From NCBI RefSeq assembly GCF_003951285.1, contig NZ_RXFQ01000003.1, positions 1 to 64,000 on the forward strand: a stretch of 64,000 bases of DNA, in the 5' to 3' direction. Source of the DNA: Variovorax beijingensis. Its GTDB lineage: Bacteria; Pseudomonadota; Gammaproteobacteria; Burkholderiales; Burkholderiaceae_C. Position 1 is the stretch's first letter. Every line of letters begins with the position of its first letter. Positions 27,194 to 38,761 of the stretch are shown piece by piece. The notes beneath the pieces are model-generated. The model was not told the DNA's origin. It saw only the letters and a list, made by a program, of their open reading frames with translations, and did not search any database. The position numbers were made by a program, and so were the translations under genes.

Positions 27194-28405
27194 ATGCAAC
27201 GTCGAGAACTGCTCAAGCTCATGGCCGCCGTTCCGTTTGCGGGCGCCGCCGGCCGGCTGATGGCCGCGCCCGCAGCCGAAGGCACCAAGCTGCTGGTCGT
27301 GTTCCTGCGCGGCGCGTACGACTGCGCCAGCCTGCTCGTGCCCACGGGCAGCGACTTCTACTACGCCTCGCGCCCCAACATCGCCATCGCCAGGCCCGGC
27401 ATGCCCGGCGGCGCGCTGCCGCTGGACGGCAACTGGGGCCTGCACCCCGTGCTGGCACAAACTGTGATGCCGATGTTTCAGCAAAAACAGGCCGCCTTCA
27501 TCGCCTTCGCCGGCACCGACGATCTCTCGCGCAGCCACTTCGAAACGCAGGACTCGATCGAACTGGGCCAGGCGCTCGACAAGCGCCGCGACTATGGCTC
27601 GGGCTTTCTCAACCGCCTGGCCTCCGTGCTCGGCGCCGGGCCGCTGGCCGGCGTGTCGCCCATGGCGTTCACCAACCAACTGCCGATCGCGATGCGCGGC
27701 AGCGCCAAGGCCGCCAACATGGCGCTCGCGGGCAGTGCGCGCCCCTCGATCGATGCGCGCCAGAGCGAGGTGATTTCGGCGATGTACCGCAACACGGCGC
27801 TGGCACAACCGGTGGCCGAGGGCTTTCAGGTGCGCGACGAGGTGGTGCGCGCCATGCAGGCCGAGATGGACGCGGCCAGCCGCAACGCAATGACGGCCAA
27901 GGGCTTCGAACTCGTCGCGCGCCGCATGGCGCGGCTCATGCGCGAGCGCTTCGATATCGGCTTCGTCGATGTCGGCGGCTGGGACACGCATGTAGGGCAG
28001 GGCGGTGCCATCGGCTACCTCGCCAACCGTTTCGAGGAACTGGGCCGCGGCGTGGCCGGTTTCGCAGAGGAGATGGGCGACGACGCCTGGCGCCAGACCG
28101 TGGTCGTGGTTATCAGCGAATTCGGCCGCACCTTCCGCGAGAACGGCAACCGCGGCACCGACCATGGACACGGCAGCGTGTACTGGGTGCTCGGCGGCGG
28201 CCTCTCGGCGCAGGCCGGCGGGCGCATCGTGGGCGAGCAGCAGGAAGTGGCGCAGGCCACGCTGTTCCAGAACCGCGACTACCCGGTGCTCAACGAATAC
28301 CGCGCGGTGTTCGGCGGGCTGTTCAGGCGGATGTACGGCCTCTCGCCGGCACAGCTTGGGCGGGTGTTCGAGGGAGTGGCGCCGAAGGATCTGGAGTTGG
28401 TTTAG
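27194..28405 (+). CDS. DUF1501 protein with Tat-like signal
   Basis: A 403-residue protein of the sulfatase-like DUF1501 family. The N-terminus (QRRELLKLMAAVPFAGAAGRLMAA) has a twin-arginine-type start. Motifs include FLRGAYDCASLLVP, HPVLAQTVMPMF, FIAFAGTDDLSRSHFETQD, FVDVGGWDTH and ISEFGRT, the last three holding likely metal and catalytic residues. ATG 27194 has GAAGAGGA upstream; an in-frame ATG at 27170 overlaps the DUF1800 stop. Partner of the upstream DUF1800 protein; probably folded in the cytoplasm and exported. Confidence 0.84.
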   Translation: MQRRELLKLMAAVPFAGAAGRLMAAPAAEGTKLLVVFLRGAYDCASLLVPTGSDFYYASRPNIAIARPGMPGGALPLDGNWGLHPVLAQTVMPMFQQKQAAFIAFAGTDDLSRSHFETQDSIELGQALDKRRDYGSGFLNRLASVLGAGPLAGVSPMAFTNQLPIAMRGSAKAANMALAGSARPSIDARQSEVISAMYRNTALAQPVAEGFQVRDEVVRAMQAEMDAASRNAMTAKGFELVARRMARLMRERFDIGFVDVGGWDTHVGQGGAIGYLANRFEELGRGVAGFAEEMGDDAWRQTVVVVISEFGRTFRENGNRGTDHGHGSVYWVLGGGLSAQAGGRIVGEQQEVAQATLFQNRDYPVLNEYRAVFGGLFRRMYGLSPAQLGRVFEGVAPKDLELV

Positions 28406-28407
28406 CC

Positions 28408-28433
28408 GCCCGGCGCATTCCTGCGCACCGGGC
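28408..28433 (+). terminator. GC-rich hairpin after the DUF1501 gene
   Basis: GCCCGGCGCA (28408-28417) can pair with TGCGCACCGGGC (28422-28433) apart from a two-base bulge, around a TTCC loop, right after the DUF1501 stop. There is no U-tract, so it is a weak intrinsic terminator candidate or a 3'-end stabilising hairpin. Confidence 0.35.
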
Positions 28434-28459
28434 GCCCAGGAGCCGCCGAGAATCGGTGC

Positions 28460-29206
28460 ATGCCTCACGCCGTCTCCTTCCTTCGCGCCGCGCGCCTGGC
28501 GCGAAGCGCCAAACCCTTTCTCGCCCGCGGCGGCTTCAAGCGCGAGCGCTGCGCGGGCTGCCGCCTGGTGCCCAGCCATTGCATGTGCGCCGTGCGCCCT
28601 TCGGTGGCAACGCGCGCGGGGGTGTGCCTGCTCATGGCCGACATCGAGCCGCTCAAGCCCACCAACACCGGGTGGCTGGTCGCCGACGTGGTGGCCGATA
28701 CCTTCGCCTTCGGCTGGGCCCGCACCGAGACCGATCCCGCGCTGCTGGCACTGCTGAACGATCCGCAATGGCAGCCCTACGTGGTGTTCCCGGGGCAATA
28801 TGCGGCGCCCGAGCGCGTGGTCCTGGCCGTTCCGGCGCCTGGACCGGACGGCAATGGCAGCGCGAAACGCCCGCTCTTCATCCTGTTCGACGCGACATGG
28901 GCCGAGGCGCGCAAGATGTTCCGCAGAAGCCCTTACCTCGACCGGCTGCCGGTGTTGAGCCTGCAGCCGGAGCGGATCACGCAATACAGGCTGCGCAACT
29001 CCGGTCGCGACGACCACTTCTGCACCAGCGAGGTGGCCGCGATGTGCATGAGCCTGGCGGGCGAGCCTGTTGCCGAACAGACGCTGGAGGCGTACCTGGC
29101 GGTGTTCACGCAGCACTATCTGCGTGCGAAGAACCAGCAGCCCATTGCCTGGGACGATGCGGCGCATCGGCGGCTGCGCGAGGTGTCCGCCCGGCTGCCG
29201 GCCTGA
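28460..29206 (+). CDS. tapT: DTW-domain tRNA-uridine aminocarboxypropyltransferase
   Basis: A 248-residue DTW-domain protein. A zinc-type Cys cluster sits at residues 31-43 (CAGCxxxxxHCMC), and the motif that names the family reads DATW (in ILFDATWAEARKMF) instead of DTW, which is a common variant. The family transfers the aminocarboxypropyl group of SAM to uridine in the tRNA variable loop (acp3U47 in E. coli TapT/YfiP). C-terminal AWDDAAHRRLRE is typical of longer members. A single gene, not in a clear operon. Confidence 0.8.
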   Translation: MPHAVSFLRAARLARSAKPFLARGGFKRERCAGCRLVPSHCMCAVRPSVATRAGVCLLMADIEPLKPTNTGWLVADVVADTFAFGWARTETDPALLALLNDPQWQPYVVFPGQYAAPERVVLAVPAPGPDGNGSAKRPLFILFDATWAEARKMFRRSPYLDRLPVLSLQPERITQYRLRNSGRDDHFCTSEVAAMCMSLAGEPVAEQTLEAYLAVFTQHYLRAKNQQPIAWDDAAHRRLREVSARLPA

Positions 29207-29305
29207 TGTCGTCGAACTTGCCCGCGATCGTCCTTGGGCCGCGGCTTGCGGCATGGCGGTCCGGCGTTCGGCATACTCTCGGTGCGCCAAGCTTCGGAGG
29301 TTCAT

Positions 29306-29989
29306 ATGCCGCCACAACCGTATATCGCCAAGACCGCACCGCAAGCCGCATGGGGCCCTATTGCGCTCGCGCGCCTTCTGCACGGCGTGGTGGCGCTGGC
29401 CGCGGCCGGGGGAATCGGCCTCGAGCTGAGCGCGGCGATCAGCGGCGGCCCCGGTATCGCGCCCACGCATCTCGAGCGCTTCGTGCGGCTGTTCAGCTAC
29501 TTCACTATCGATTCGAACCTGCTCGTCGGCGGTGTCTGCGCGCTGCTTGCCTTTCGTCCGGCGCACGACGGGCGGCTGTTCCGGGTGCTGCGGCTCACGG
29601 CGGTGCTTTGCATCGCGGTCACGGGCATCGTGTTCCACACGGTGCTCACGGGGCTGCGAGAGCTCACGCCCTCGGGACAGCTCGCGAACTTCCTGCTTCA
29701 CACGGCGGCGCCGGTGTTCGCGGTGCTCGGCTGGTTCCTGGTCGGGCCACGGCCGCGCACCGGCCGCGGCACCATCGCGTGGGCGGTGCTGCTGCCGCTC
29801 GCGTGGATCGTCTACACCTTCGTGCGCGGCGCGTTCACCGGCTGGTATCCGTATCCGTTCATGGACGTGGGCACATTGGGACTGGCACGCGCAGCGCTCA
29901 ATTCGGCTTTCGTTGCCGCCGTCTTCATCGTGATGGCTATCGGCCTGCGCCTGCTCGAGAAGCAGCTTCCCGCAGCGCCTGCCGGCTGA
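29306..29989 (+). CDS. Pr6Pr-like integral membrane protein
   Basis: A 227-residue membrane protein with six predicted helices, the layout of the Pr6Pr/FAR-17a group: FVRLFSYFTIDSNLLVG, LRLTAVLCIAVTGIVFHTVL, FLLHTAAPVFAVLGWFLVGPRP and YTFVRGAFTGWYPYPFMDV. The family is widespread in actinobacteria and proteobacteria; the function is not known. ATG 29306 follows GGAGG at 29296-29300 and gives a sensible N-terminus; a longer frame upstream lacks these. Confidence 0.72.
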   Translation: MPPQPYIAKTAPQAAWGPIALARLLHGVVALAAAGGIGLELSAAISGGPGIAPTHLERFVRLFSYFTIDSNLLVGGVCALLAFRPAHDGRLFRVLRLTAVLCIAVTGIVFHTVLTGLRELTPSGQLANFLLHTAAPVFAVLGWFLVGPRPRTGRGTIAWAVLLPLAWIVYTFVRGAFTGWYPYPFMDVGTLGLARAALNSAFVAAVFIVMAIGLRLLEKQLPAAPAG

Positions 29990-30060
29990 GCGCAGGGGCT
30001 TTGGGCTTCGCCGCAAAATAGCCGCTGACGCGCACGGCGCATCCAGAAGGAATATCCGAA

Positions 30061-31119
30061 ATGACCACTCCCTTGCAGCAACTCCTCGGCATCGAGCTGC
30101 CGTTGATCCAGGCGCCCATGGCGGGCGTGCAGGGTAGCGCCATGGCCATCGCGGTCAGCAACGCCGGCGGGCTCGGCTCGCTGCCCTGTGCCATGCTGAG
30201 CCCCGATGCCATGCGCAGCGAGCTCGCCGCGATCCGCGCCGGCACCGGCAAGCCCTTCAACGTCAACTTCTTCTGCCACACGCCGCCGGAGCCGAGCGCC
30301 GAGCGCGAGGCGGCATGGCGCAGCGCGCTGGCGCCGTACTACGCCGAGTTCGGTATCGATGCCGCGAGCATCCCCACCGGCCCGGGGCGCAACCCGTTCA
30401 GTGCCGAAGTGGCCGATCTGCTGGCCGAGTTCCGTCCTACGGTGGTGAGCTTTCATTTCGGGCTGCCTTCAGAGGCACTGATGGCGCAGGTGCGCGGATG
30501 GGGCGCGAAGGTGCTGGCCTCGGCCACCACGGTCGACGAGGCGCGGTGGCTCGAAGCGCATGGCGTCGATGCGGTCATTGCGCAGGGGCTGGAGGCCGGC
30601 GGGCATCGCGGCCATTTCCTGTCGCACGACCTGACGATGCAGCTCGGCACCTTTGCGCTGCTGCCGCAACTGGTGCACGCCGTGAAGGTGCCGGTGATCG
30701 CGGCCGGCGGCATTGCCGATGCGAACGGCGTGGCCGCCGCCATGGCGCTGGGCGCCGCGGGCGTACAGGTGGGCACCGCCTACCTGCTGGCGCCCGAAGC
30801 CACCACCAGCGCCGTGCACCGCGCGGCGCTGAAGAGCGAGGCCGCGCGCCACACGGCGTTGACCAATCTCTTCACGGGCCGGCCCGCGCGCGGCATCGTC
30901 AACCGCGTGATGCGCGAACTGGGCCCGATCGGCCCGGCGGCGCCCGAGTTTCCGCTGGCCACCTCGGGCATTGCGCCGCTGCGCGCCAAGGCCGAGGCGC
31001 AGGGCAGCGGAGATTTTTCTCCGCTGTGGTCGGGCCAGAACGCAACCGGCTGCCGCGAGCTGCCGGCGGCCGAGATCACGCGCGCCCTGGCGCAGGGTTT
31101 TCAGTCTCTTGCGGCCTGA
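30061..31119 (+). CDS. Nitronate monooxygenase-like FMN flavoprotein
   Basis: A 352-residue TIM-barrel FMN protein of the NMO/2-nitropropane dioxygenase family: PLIQAPMAGVQGSAMAIAVSNAGGLGSLP at the N-terminus, QGLEAGGHRGHF with a candidate catalytic His, and PVIAAGGIADANGVAAAMALGAAGVQVGTAYL for phosphate binding. Family members oxidise nitronates such as propionate-3-nitronate; some are enoyl reductases, so the substrate is uncertain. AGAAGGAA precedes the start. The next gene begins 4 bp after its stop. Confidence 0.8.
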   Translation: MTTPLQQLLGIELPLIQAPMAGVQGSAMAIAVSNAGGLGSLPCAMLSPDAMRSELAAIRAGTGKPFNVNFFCHTPPEPSAEREAAWRSALAPYYAEFGIDAASIPTGPGRNPFSAEVADLLAEFRPTVVSFHFGLPSEALMAQVRGWGAKVLASATTVDEARWLEAHGVDAVIAQGLEAGGHRGHFLSHDLTMQLGTFALLPQLVHAVKVPVIAAGGIADANGVAAAMALGAAGVQVGTAYLLAPEATTSAVHRAALKSEAARHTALTNLFTGRPARGIVNRVMRELGPIGPAAPEFPLATSGIAPLRAKAEAQGSGDFSPLWSGQNATGCRELPAAEITRALAQGFQSLAA

Positions 31120-31123
31120 CGCC

Positions 31124-31801
31124 ATGACGCAACTCCACCTGCCTTTCAAGTTTCTCGAGCAGGCCGCGGGGCCGAACGTGCGCGAGCCCTGGCTGCTGGT
31201 GCTGATGCACGGCGTCGGCAGCAACGAGCAGGACCTGTTCGGCCTGGCGCGGCTCATGCCGCCGCAGTTTCATGTGTTGAGCCTGCGCGCGCCGTATGTG
31301 CTGTCGCCCGATGCCTATGCGTGGTTCGAGTTCCAGGTGCTGGCCGATGGCGAGCGGCGCATCAACGAGGAGCAGGAGCGCGAAAGCCGCTTCCTGCTGG
31401 GCGAGATGGTGGCCTCCGCGGCGCAGCAACTCGGCGTGCCGCCCGAGCGCGTGGTGGTCGGCGGCTTCAGCCAGGGCGGCATCATGGCGCTGTCGCTGCT
31501 GCTGACGCAGCCCGCGAAAGTGCGCGCTGCCATGGTGTGGCACGGCCGGCTGCTGCAACAGGTGGCGGCGCACATCGCAGCGCCCGAGGCTTTCGTCGGC
31601 AAAGCGCTGTGGGTGAGTCACGGCAGCGCCGACAACGTGATCCCGCCAAGCGCTGCGCAGGCCACGCGCGCACTGGCGCGCAGCCTGCCGCTGGCCCTGT
31701 CGGGCGCCGATTTTCCGGGCGGCCACGAGATCCGCCCGGCCGAGCTGCAGGGCGCGCTGGCGTGGCTGCAGTCGCTCGGTTCGGCGGCGGGCGCGTCCTA
31801 G
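31124..31801 (+). CDS. Carboxylesterase-like alpha/beta hydrolase
   Basis: A 225-residue hydrolase of the YpfH/phospholipase-carboxylesterase type: MHGVGSNEQDLFGLA (oxyanion), nucleophile Ser116 in GGFSQGG, Asp near 168 in HGSADNVIP and His near 195 in GGHEI. No signal peptide, so it acts in the cytoplasm on small esters. It starts 4 bp after the NMO-like gene, so the two are probably co-transcribed. The natural substrate is unknown. Confidence 0.85.
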   Translation: MTQLHLPFKFLEQAAGPNVREPWLLVLMHGVGSNEQDLFGLARLMPPQFHVLSLRAPYVLSPDAYAWFEFQVLADGERRINEEQERESRFLLGEMVASAAQQLGVPPERVVVGGFSQGGIMALSLLLTQPAKVRAAMVWHGRLLQQVAAHIAAPEAFVGKALWVSHGSADNVIPPSAAQATRALARSLPLALSGADFPGGHEIRPAELQGALAWLQSLGSAAGAS

Positions 31802-31927
31802 CGGGCGAACTTTCGCGCCGGGAGCGCGTCACAGGGCGTTACGGGACGAAGCCGCGGCCGGGCGCCGATCTGGTGCACCATAGCCGCTCGTCTCCCATTG
31901 CCATCCTCGAAAAAGGAAACCGCAGAC

Positions 31928-32869
31928 ATGCCCGACCGAGACATCCCCGAAATCCCCGACGTGCGCGATCCGCGCGATGCGCCCGCGTACAGGCCGCGGC
32001 GCGAGACGTCGACCGGAACCATCGTCGTGATCGTGCTGCTGGCGATCGCAGCCGCATTCCTGGGCTGGCGCTGGTACCAGCAGCAACAGCCGCTGCCGGT
32101 TGAACCGCCGGTGGCCGCGGCCCCGAACGACGGGCTTGCGCCCGCACCGCCCCCGTCCCTGCCCGAATCCCCGGAGCCGCAGAACCCCATTGACGCAATC
32201 GCACTGCCCGAGTCGGGTCTGCCCAAGGTCGCCGATTCCGATTCGCGCGTGATGAAGGCGCTCGTCGACCTGATGGGCAGCAAGAACGTGGCGGACTTCC
32301 TGCAGTTCGAAGGCATCGTGCGCCGCTTCGTGGCCACCGTCGACAACCTCGCGCGCGAGCAGTCGCCCGCGAGCACCTGGCCGGTGCAGCCGACGAAGCA
32401 GCGCTTCACCACCCAGGGCAAGGGCGAGAAGGAGACCATTTCGCCCAACAATGCCGCGCGCTACAGCCCCATCGTGATGCTGGCCGAGTCGATCGATCCG
32501 GCCAAGGCGGCCAAGGTGTATGCGCGGCTCTATCCGCTGTTCCAGCAGGCCTATGAAGAGCTCGGCTATCCGGGGCGCTATTTCAACGACCGGCTCGTTG
32601 CCGTGATCGACCATCTGCTGCAGGCGCCCGAGCCCGCCGGGCCGGTGCAGGTGCGCCTCGTCGAGGTGAAAGGCAACGTGCCATCGCAGCGGCCCTGGGT
32701 GCGCTACGAGTACGCCGATCCGCAGCTCGAATCGCTCTCGTCGGGCCAGAAGATCATGGTGCGCGTGGGGCTGGAGAACGAGCGCAAGCTCAAGGCCAGC
32801 CTGCGCGGCTTCCGCGAGCAGATCGCCACGGGCGAGCTGATGAAAAAGAACGCGCAGCAGCCGCGCTGA
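31928..32869 (+). CDS. DUF3014 membrane protein
   Basis: A 313-residue protein with a cytoplasmic charged N-terminus, one transmembrane helix at about 38-57 (GTIVVIVLLAIAAAFLGW), a Pro-rich linker (about 62-95) and a periplasmic DUF3014 domain (about 100-300; DSRVMKALVDLMGSKNVADFLQFEGIVRRFVATVDNL, FNDRLVAVIDHLL). ATG 31928 was chosen because AAAAAGGAAAC lies upstream and it leads straight to the membrane helix. The domain is found in proteobacterial envelope proteins without known function. Confidence 0.8.
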   Translation: MPDRDIPEIPDVRDPRDAPAYRPRRETSTGTIVVIVLLAIAAAFLGWRWYQQQQPLPVEPPVAAAPNDGLAPAPPPSLPESPEPQNPIDAIALPESGLPKVADSDSRVMKALVDLMGSKNVADFLQFEGIVRRFVATVDNLAREQSPASTWPVQPTKQRFTTQGKGEKETISPNNAARYSPIVMLAESIDPAKAAKVYARLYPLFQQAYEELGYPGRYFNDRLVAVIDHLLQAPEPAGPVQVRLVEVKGNVPSQRPWVRYEYADPQLESLSSGQKIMVRVGLENERKLKASLRGFREQIATGELMKKNAQQPR

Positions 32870-32958
32870 CCGGGTGCGCCGTGTAGGCGCGGGCCGATTG
32901 CACGCGGCGCGGATGCCGGGGATGATTCGCGGGATCCCAAGATTTCGAGGACACCCGT

Positions 32959-33207
32959 ATGAACCTGATGAGCGTCGACCTCTACCAGAGTGCCACCGAT
33001 CCCGAGAAATTCCTGGCGCTTCCCGCGGGCACCGACCCCGCCGAGCTCATGGGCCCGATGACCTTCGACCGCGATTTCGCGCATGTCAGGCTCTACAAGG
33101 AAGGCTTCGAATTCGATCCGTCCGAAAGCTACGCGGGCGTCAACGCCGCGAAGATCGCCGCGGACATCCTCACCGTGAAGTGGGCGATCTACCACCGCGA
33201 AGCCTGA
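32959..33207 (+). CDS. Small hypothetical protein
   Basis: An 82-residue soluble protein (LMSVDLYQSATDPEKFLALPAG, MTFDRDFAHVRLYKEGFEFD) without signal or membrane segment. CGAGG upstream and gene-like codon use support coding. It converges with gcvP, only 10 bp between stops, and a short inverted repeat GCCTGA/TCAGGC (33202-33223) spans both stop codons. Family not recognised. Confidence 0.6.
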   Translation: MNLMSVDLYQSATDPEKFLALPAGTDPAELMGPMTFDRDFAHVRLYKEGFEFDPSESYAGVNAAKIAADILTVKWAIYHREA

Positions 33208-33217
33208 GCGGCTTTTT

Positions 33218-36124
<2,907 letters not shown>

Positions 36125-36174
36125 GGCGGTGAAGGCTCGGAGATGAGGAAAAGGCGGCTTGCGAACTCGGCGGA

Positions 36175-36546
36175 TCAGGACTCGGCAGCGAACTTGTCGT
36201 AGCTGGCGGCGTCGAGCAGCGCGTCGAGCTGCGCGGGCTCGCTGAGCTTGACCTTGAAGAACCAGCCGGCGGCCAGCGGATCGGTGTTGGCGAGCGAGGG
36301 ATCGGCGCGCAGGGCTTCGTTCACTTCGGTGATTTCGCCCGACACGGGCATGAACACATCGGCCGCGGCCTTGACCGATTCGACGACACCGGCCACCTCC
36401 CCCTGGGCAAAGCTCTTGCCGACTTCGGGCAGGTCGACAAAGACCACGTCGCCGAGCGCGTCCTGCGCATGCACGGTGATGCCGACGGTGGCTGCGCTGC
36501 CTTCGGCCGAGACCCATTCGTGGTCCTTGGTGTACTTGATGCTCAT
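36175..36546 (-). CDS. gcvH: Glycine cleavage system H protein
   Basis: A 123-residue lipoyl carrier. The lipoylation Lys59 sits in [11 protein letters not shown], and KYTKDHEWV opens the protein as in most H proteins. It shuttles the aminomethyl group between GcvP, GcvT and L protein (dihydrolipoyl dehydrogenase, not in the window). CGAGGAG lies upstream of the ATG. It lies 44 bp after gcvT in the riboswitch-controlled operon. Confidence 0.96.
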   Translation of the reverse strand: MSIKYTKDHEWVSAEGSAATVGITVHAQDALGDVVFVDLPEVGKSFAQGEVAGVVESVKAAADVFMPVSGEITEVNEALRADPSLANTDPLAAGWFFKVKLSEPAQLDALLDAASYDKFAAES

Positions 36547-36590
36547 GGTGAAAACTCCTCGTGGAAAAAATGATGATGAGGGCGAAGCGC

Positions 36591-37769
36591 CTAGCCGCGG
36601 TAGTAGCGGGTGGGCACGAAAGGCAGGGTCGAGACTTCCATCGGCACCGGCTTGCCGCGCACGATGGCCTGCACGCGCGTGCCGGGCTCGGAAAACGCGG
36701 TGGCGACGTAGCCCATGGCAATCGGGCGGTCGGCCGTCGGGCCGAGCAGGCCGCTCGTGACAAAGCCGATGTCCTTGCCTTCGAAGGATTGCAGCACGGT
36801 GCCATCGCGCACCGGAATGCGTTCCAGTGCCACGAGGCCGACGCGCTTGCGCTTCAGCGTGTCGTGGTCGGTGTGGCCCGCGGCGCCGGCCGTGGCGGCG
36901 GCGAGCTGGGCCAGCACCCTGGCTGCGCCCGGAAAGCCGCCTTCGCGCGCGCCACCTGTGCGGCGCACCTTCTGGATCGCCCAGTTGAGCGAGGCCTCGA
37001 CCGGCGTGGTGGTGGTGTCGATGTCGTTGCCGTAGAGGCACAGCCCCGCTTCCAGCCGCAGCGAATTGCGCGCGCCCAGGCCGATGGGCTTGACGTCGGG
37101 CTGCGCCAGCAGCAGGCGGGCGAGCGCGTCGGCGTTCTGGGCGGCCACCGAGATCTCGAAGCCGTCTTCGCCGGTGTAGCCGCTGCGCGTGGCGAAGGCC
37201 GGAACGCCGCCGATCTGCACCGCGCCGCCGGTCATGAACACGAAGCGCTCGATGCCGGGCGACAGCCGCGCCAGCACCGCGGCCGCCTGCGGCCCCTGCA
37301 GCGCGAGCAGCGCGTGGTCGGGCATGGGCTGCACATCGCAGCGTGCGCCGATCTTCTGCCGGATGTGGGCGATGTCCGCCACCTTGCAGGCGCCGTTCAC
37401 GATCACGAAGATCGAGCCGTGGCCTTCGTTGAAGAACATCAGGTCGTCGAGGATGCCGCCCTGGTCGTTCAGCAGCAGGCCGTAGCGCTGCTTGCCGGCG
37501 GCCAGGTCGATCACGTCGACCGGCATCAGGGTTTCGAAGGCGGCCGCGGCGTCCGGGCCGACCAGGCGCAACTGGCCCATGTGCGAGATGTCGAACAGGC
37601 CGGCGGCATTGCGCGTGTGCCTGTGCTCGGCCATGAGGCCCGCGGGGTACTGCACCGGCATCGAATAGCCCGCAAACGGCACCATGCGGGCGCCGAGCTC
37701 CACATGCAGGTCGTACAGCGGGGTCTTCAGGAGTTGTTCGGCGGAAGAGGAGTCGGAGGAAGCAGCCAC
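36591..37769 (-). CDS. gcvT: Aminomethyltransferase, T protein
   Basis: A 392-residue THF-dependent aminomethyltransferase. Typical stretches are [28 protein letters not shown] at the N-terminus, [21 protein letters not shown] text after it, and [10 protein letters not shown] in the middle for folate and substrate binding. It moves the methylene group from GcvH to tetrahydrofolate and releases ammonia. No ATG fits; the GTG at 37769 (MAASSDSS) with GGAGTG just upstream gives a normal length. First gene after the glycine riboswitch. Confidence 0.93.
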   Translation of the reverse strand: MAASSDSSSAEQLLKTPLYDLHVELGARMVPFAGYSMPVQYPAGLMAEHRHTRNAAGLFDISHMGQLRLVGPDAAAAFETLMPVDVIDLAAGKQRYGLLLNDQGGILDDLMFFNEGHGSIFVIVNGACKVADIAHIRQKIGARCDVQPMPDHALLALQGPQAAAVLARLSPGIERFVFMTGGAVQIGGVPAFATRSGYTGEDGFEISVAAQNADALARLLLAQPDVKPIGLGARNSLRLEAGLCLYGNDIDTTTTPVEASLNWAIQKVRRTGGAREGGFPGAARVLAQLAAATAGAAGHTDHDTLKRKRVGLVALERIPVRDGTVLQSFEGKDIGFVTSGLLGPTADRPIAMGYVATAFSEPGTRVQAIVRGKPVPMEVSTLPFVPTRYYRG

Positions 37770-37829
37770 GGGGCACTCCAAAGGGGCAGACGAATTCCAT
37801 GGCGCGAGCCATGGGCCACCCCTGCTGTC

Positions 37830-38028
37830 CGCTTTACCTGAGAGATTCGCCCCACGATCGGGGTTTGCTCCTTCGGTGGGCCGGTGCATGGTTGCGGATG
37901 CAGCGGCCTCTCTCCAGCAAGGAAGCGCCGGCATGCGCCAGCGCTGTGTCAGTCCTTTTGCCTGAGCGTTCGGGAAACCCCTGCGCCTTCGGCGGCCCCG
38001 GCTGGCGGGGCTCTCTCCTGACCATGGG
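37830..38028 (-). promoter_or_regulatory. Tandem glycine riboswitch
   Basis: Read on the minus strand, two glycine-aptamer cores follow each other before gcvT. The first has GGAGAGAGCCCCG near 38018, CCGAAGGCGCA near 37990 and CTCAGGCAAAAGGACT near 37955. The second has GGAGAGAGGCC near 37912, ACCGAAGGAGCAAACCCC near 37868 and CTCTCAGGTAAAG near 37836. This is the classic cooperative two-aptamer layout that turns on gcvTHP when glycine is high. The distance to the gcvT start (about 60 nt) leaves room for an expression platform; its mechanism is not resolved. Confidence 0.92.
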
Positions 38029-38063
38029 GAGTGTAGTGGATCGCGGGCCCGGGGTCCGCAGGC

Positions 38064-38612
38064 TCAGTGCACGGTCTCGGCCGGCGGCAGCAGCCGGCCG
38101 ATGCGCTCGCGCAGCGATTCGGCCCGCTCGGCGCCGGCGGTTTTCTCGACTTCGGTGAGCATCAGCGCGGCAATGGTCAGCATGGCGCCGCGGTCGCGCG
38201 CCTCGCGCAGGGCGTCGCGCATCTGCAGCGCGAACTTGGGGTCGCGCCGCACGAACATTCGCTCGCAGATGTCGAACAGGAACATGCGCGTGGTGGCCAG
38301 CGAGCGCTTGCCGTCGAAGTTGTCGGCCGAGGTGGCGAGCCGTATCGGATCTGCCGCGGGGACCGGGGCGGGCGGCTGGGCCGCAGCCTGCGCCGCAGCG
38401 GCAGCCGCCGCCTGCGCGTCCTGCAGGTAGCCCTGGCGCATCAGCGCCTGGATCGCCTGCTCGGCTTCGGTCCGGCTTGCGAACAGCGGGCTGAAATCGG
38501 TCAGCGAACGCCGGCCGTCGGCCATCAGCAGCAAGGCGCGTTCGCGCTGGCTCAGCGTGCGCTCGCGGCCTTGGAGTTCGTCGCGTGCCTTGTCGGTCTT
38601 GGTGGGAAACAT
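38064..38612 (-). CDS. Hypothetical protein with HTH-like N-terminus
   Basis: A 182-residue soluble protein. The N-terminal part LSQRERALLLMADGRRSLTDFSPLF then EAIQALMRQGYLQ-like text looks like a small winged-helix or saposin-like helical unit, followed by an Ala/Pro-rich linker (about 65-90) and a helical C-terminal half (FDGKRSLATTRMFLFDICERMFVRR, then TIAALMLTEVEKTAG). ATG 38612 was chosen because the text before it is short and atypical. Comparable proteins occur in Comamonadaceae without known function. Confidence 0.55.
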   Translation of the reverse strand: MFPTKTDKARDELQGRERTLSQRERALLLMADGRRSLTDFSPLFASRTEAEQAIQALMRQGYLQDAQAAAAAAAQAAAQPPAPVPAADPIRLATSADNFDGKRSLATTRMFLFDICERMFVRRDPKFALQMRDALREARDRGAMLTIAALMLTEVEKTAGAERAESLRERIGRLLPPAETVH

Positions 38613-38705
38613 GGCGCCACAGCTTTGGGAGGATCGAGGGCTGAAGCATCGTTGCAAGCGGTGACATCTTCATGAAACGTTTGCATTACAGCGGCCCGGC
38701 CGCGC

Positions 38706-38734
38706 AAAAAAAAAGCAGCCTGCGAACAGGCTGC
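38706..38734 (-). terminator. Intrinsic terminator of the TRAP operon
   Basis: GCAGCCTG (38715-38722) and CAGGCTGC (38727-38734) form a perfect 8-bp stem with a CGAA loop. On the minus strand the hairpin is followed by nine T residues (A-run 38706-38714), 28 bp after the stop of the TRAP large permease gene. This is a clear Rho-independent terminator; a short T-rich stretch on the other side may give weaker termination in the plus direction. Confidence 0.88.
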
Positions 38735-38761
38735 CGTTTCTTCTTTTTCGCGCTGTTTCCG

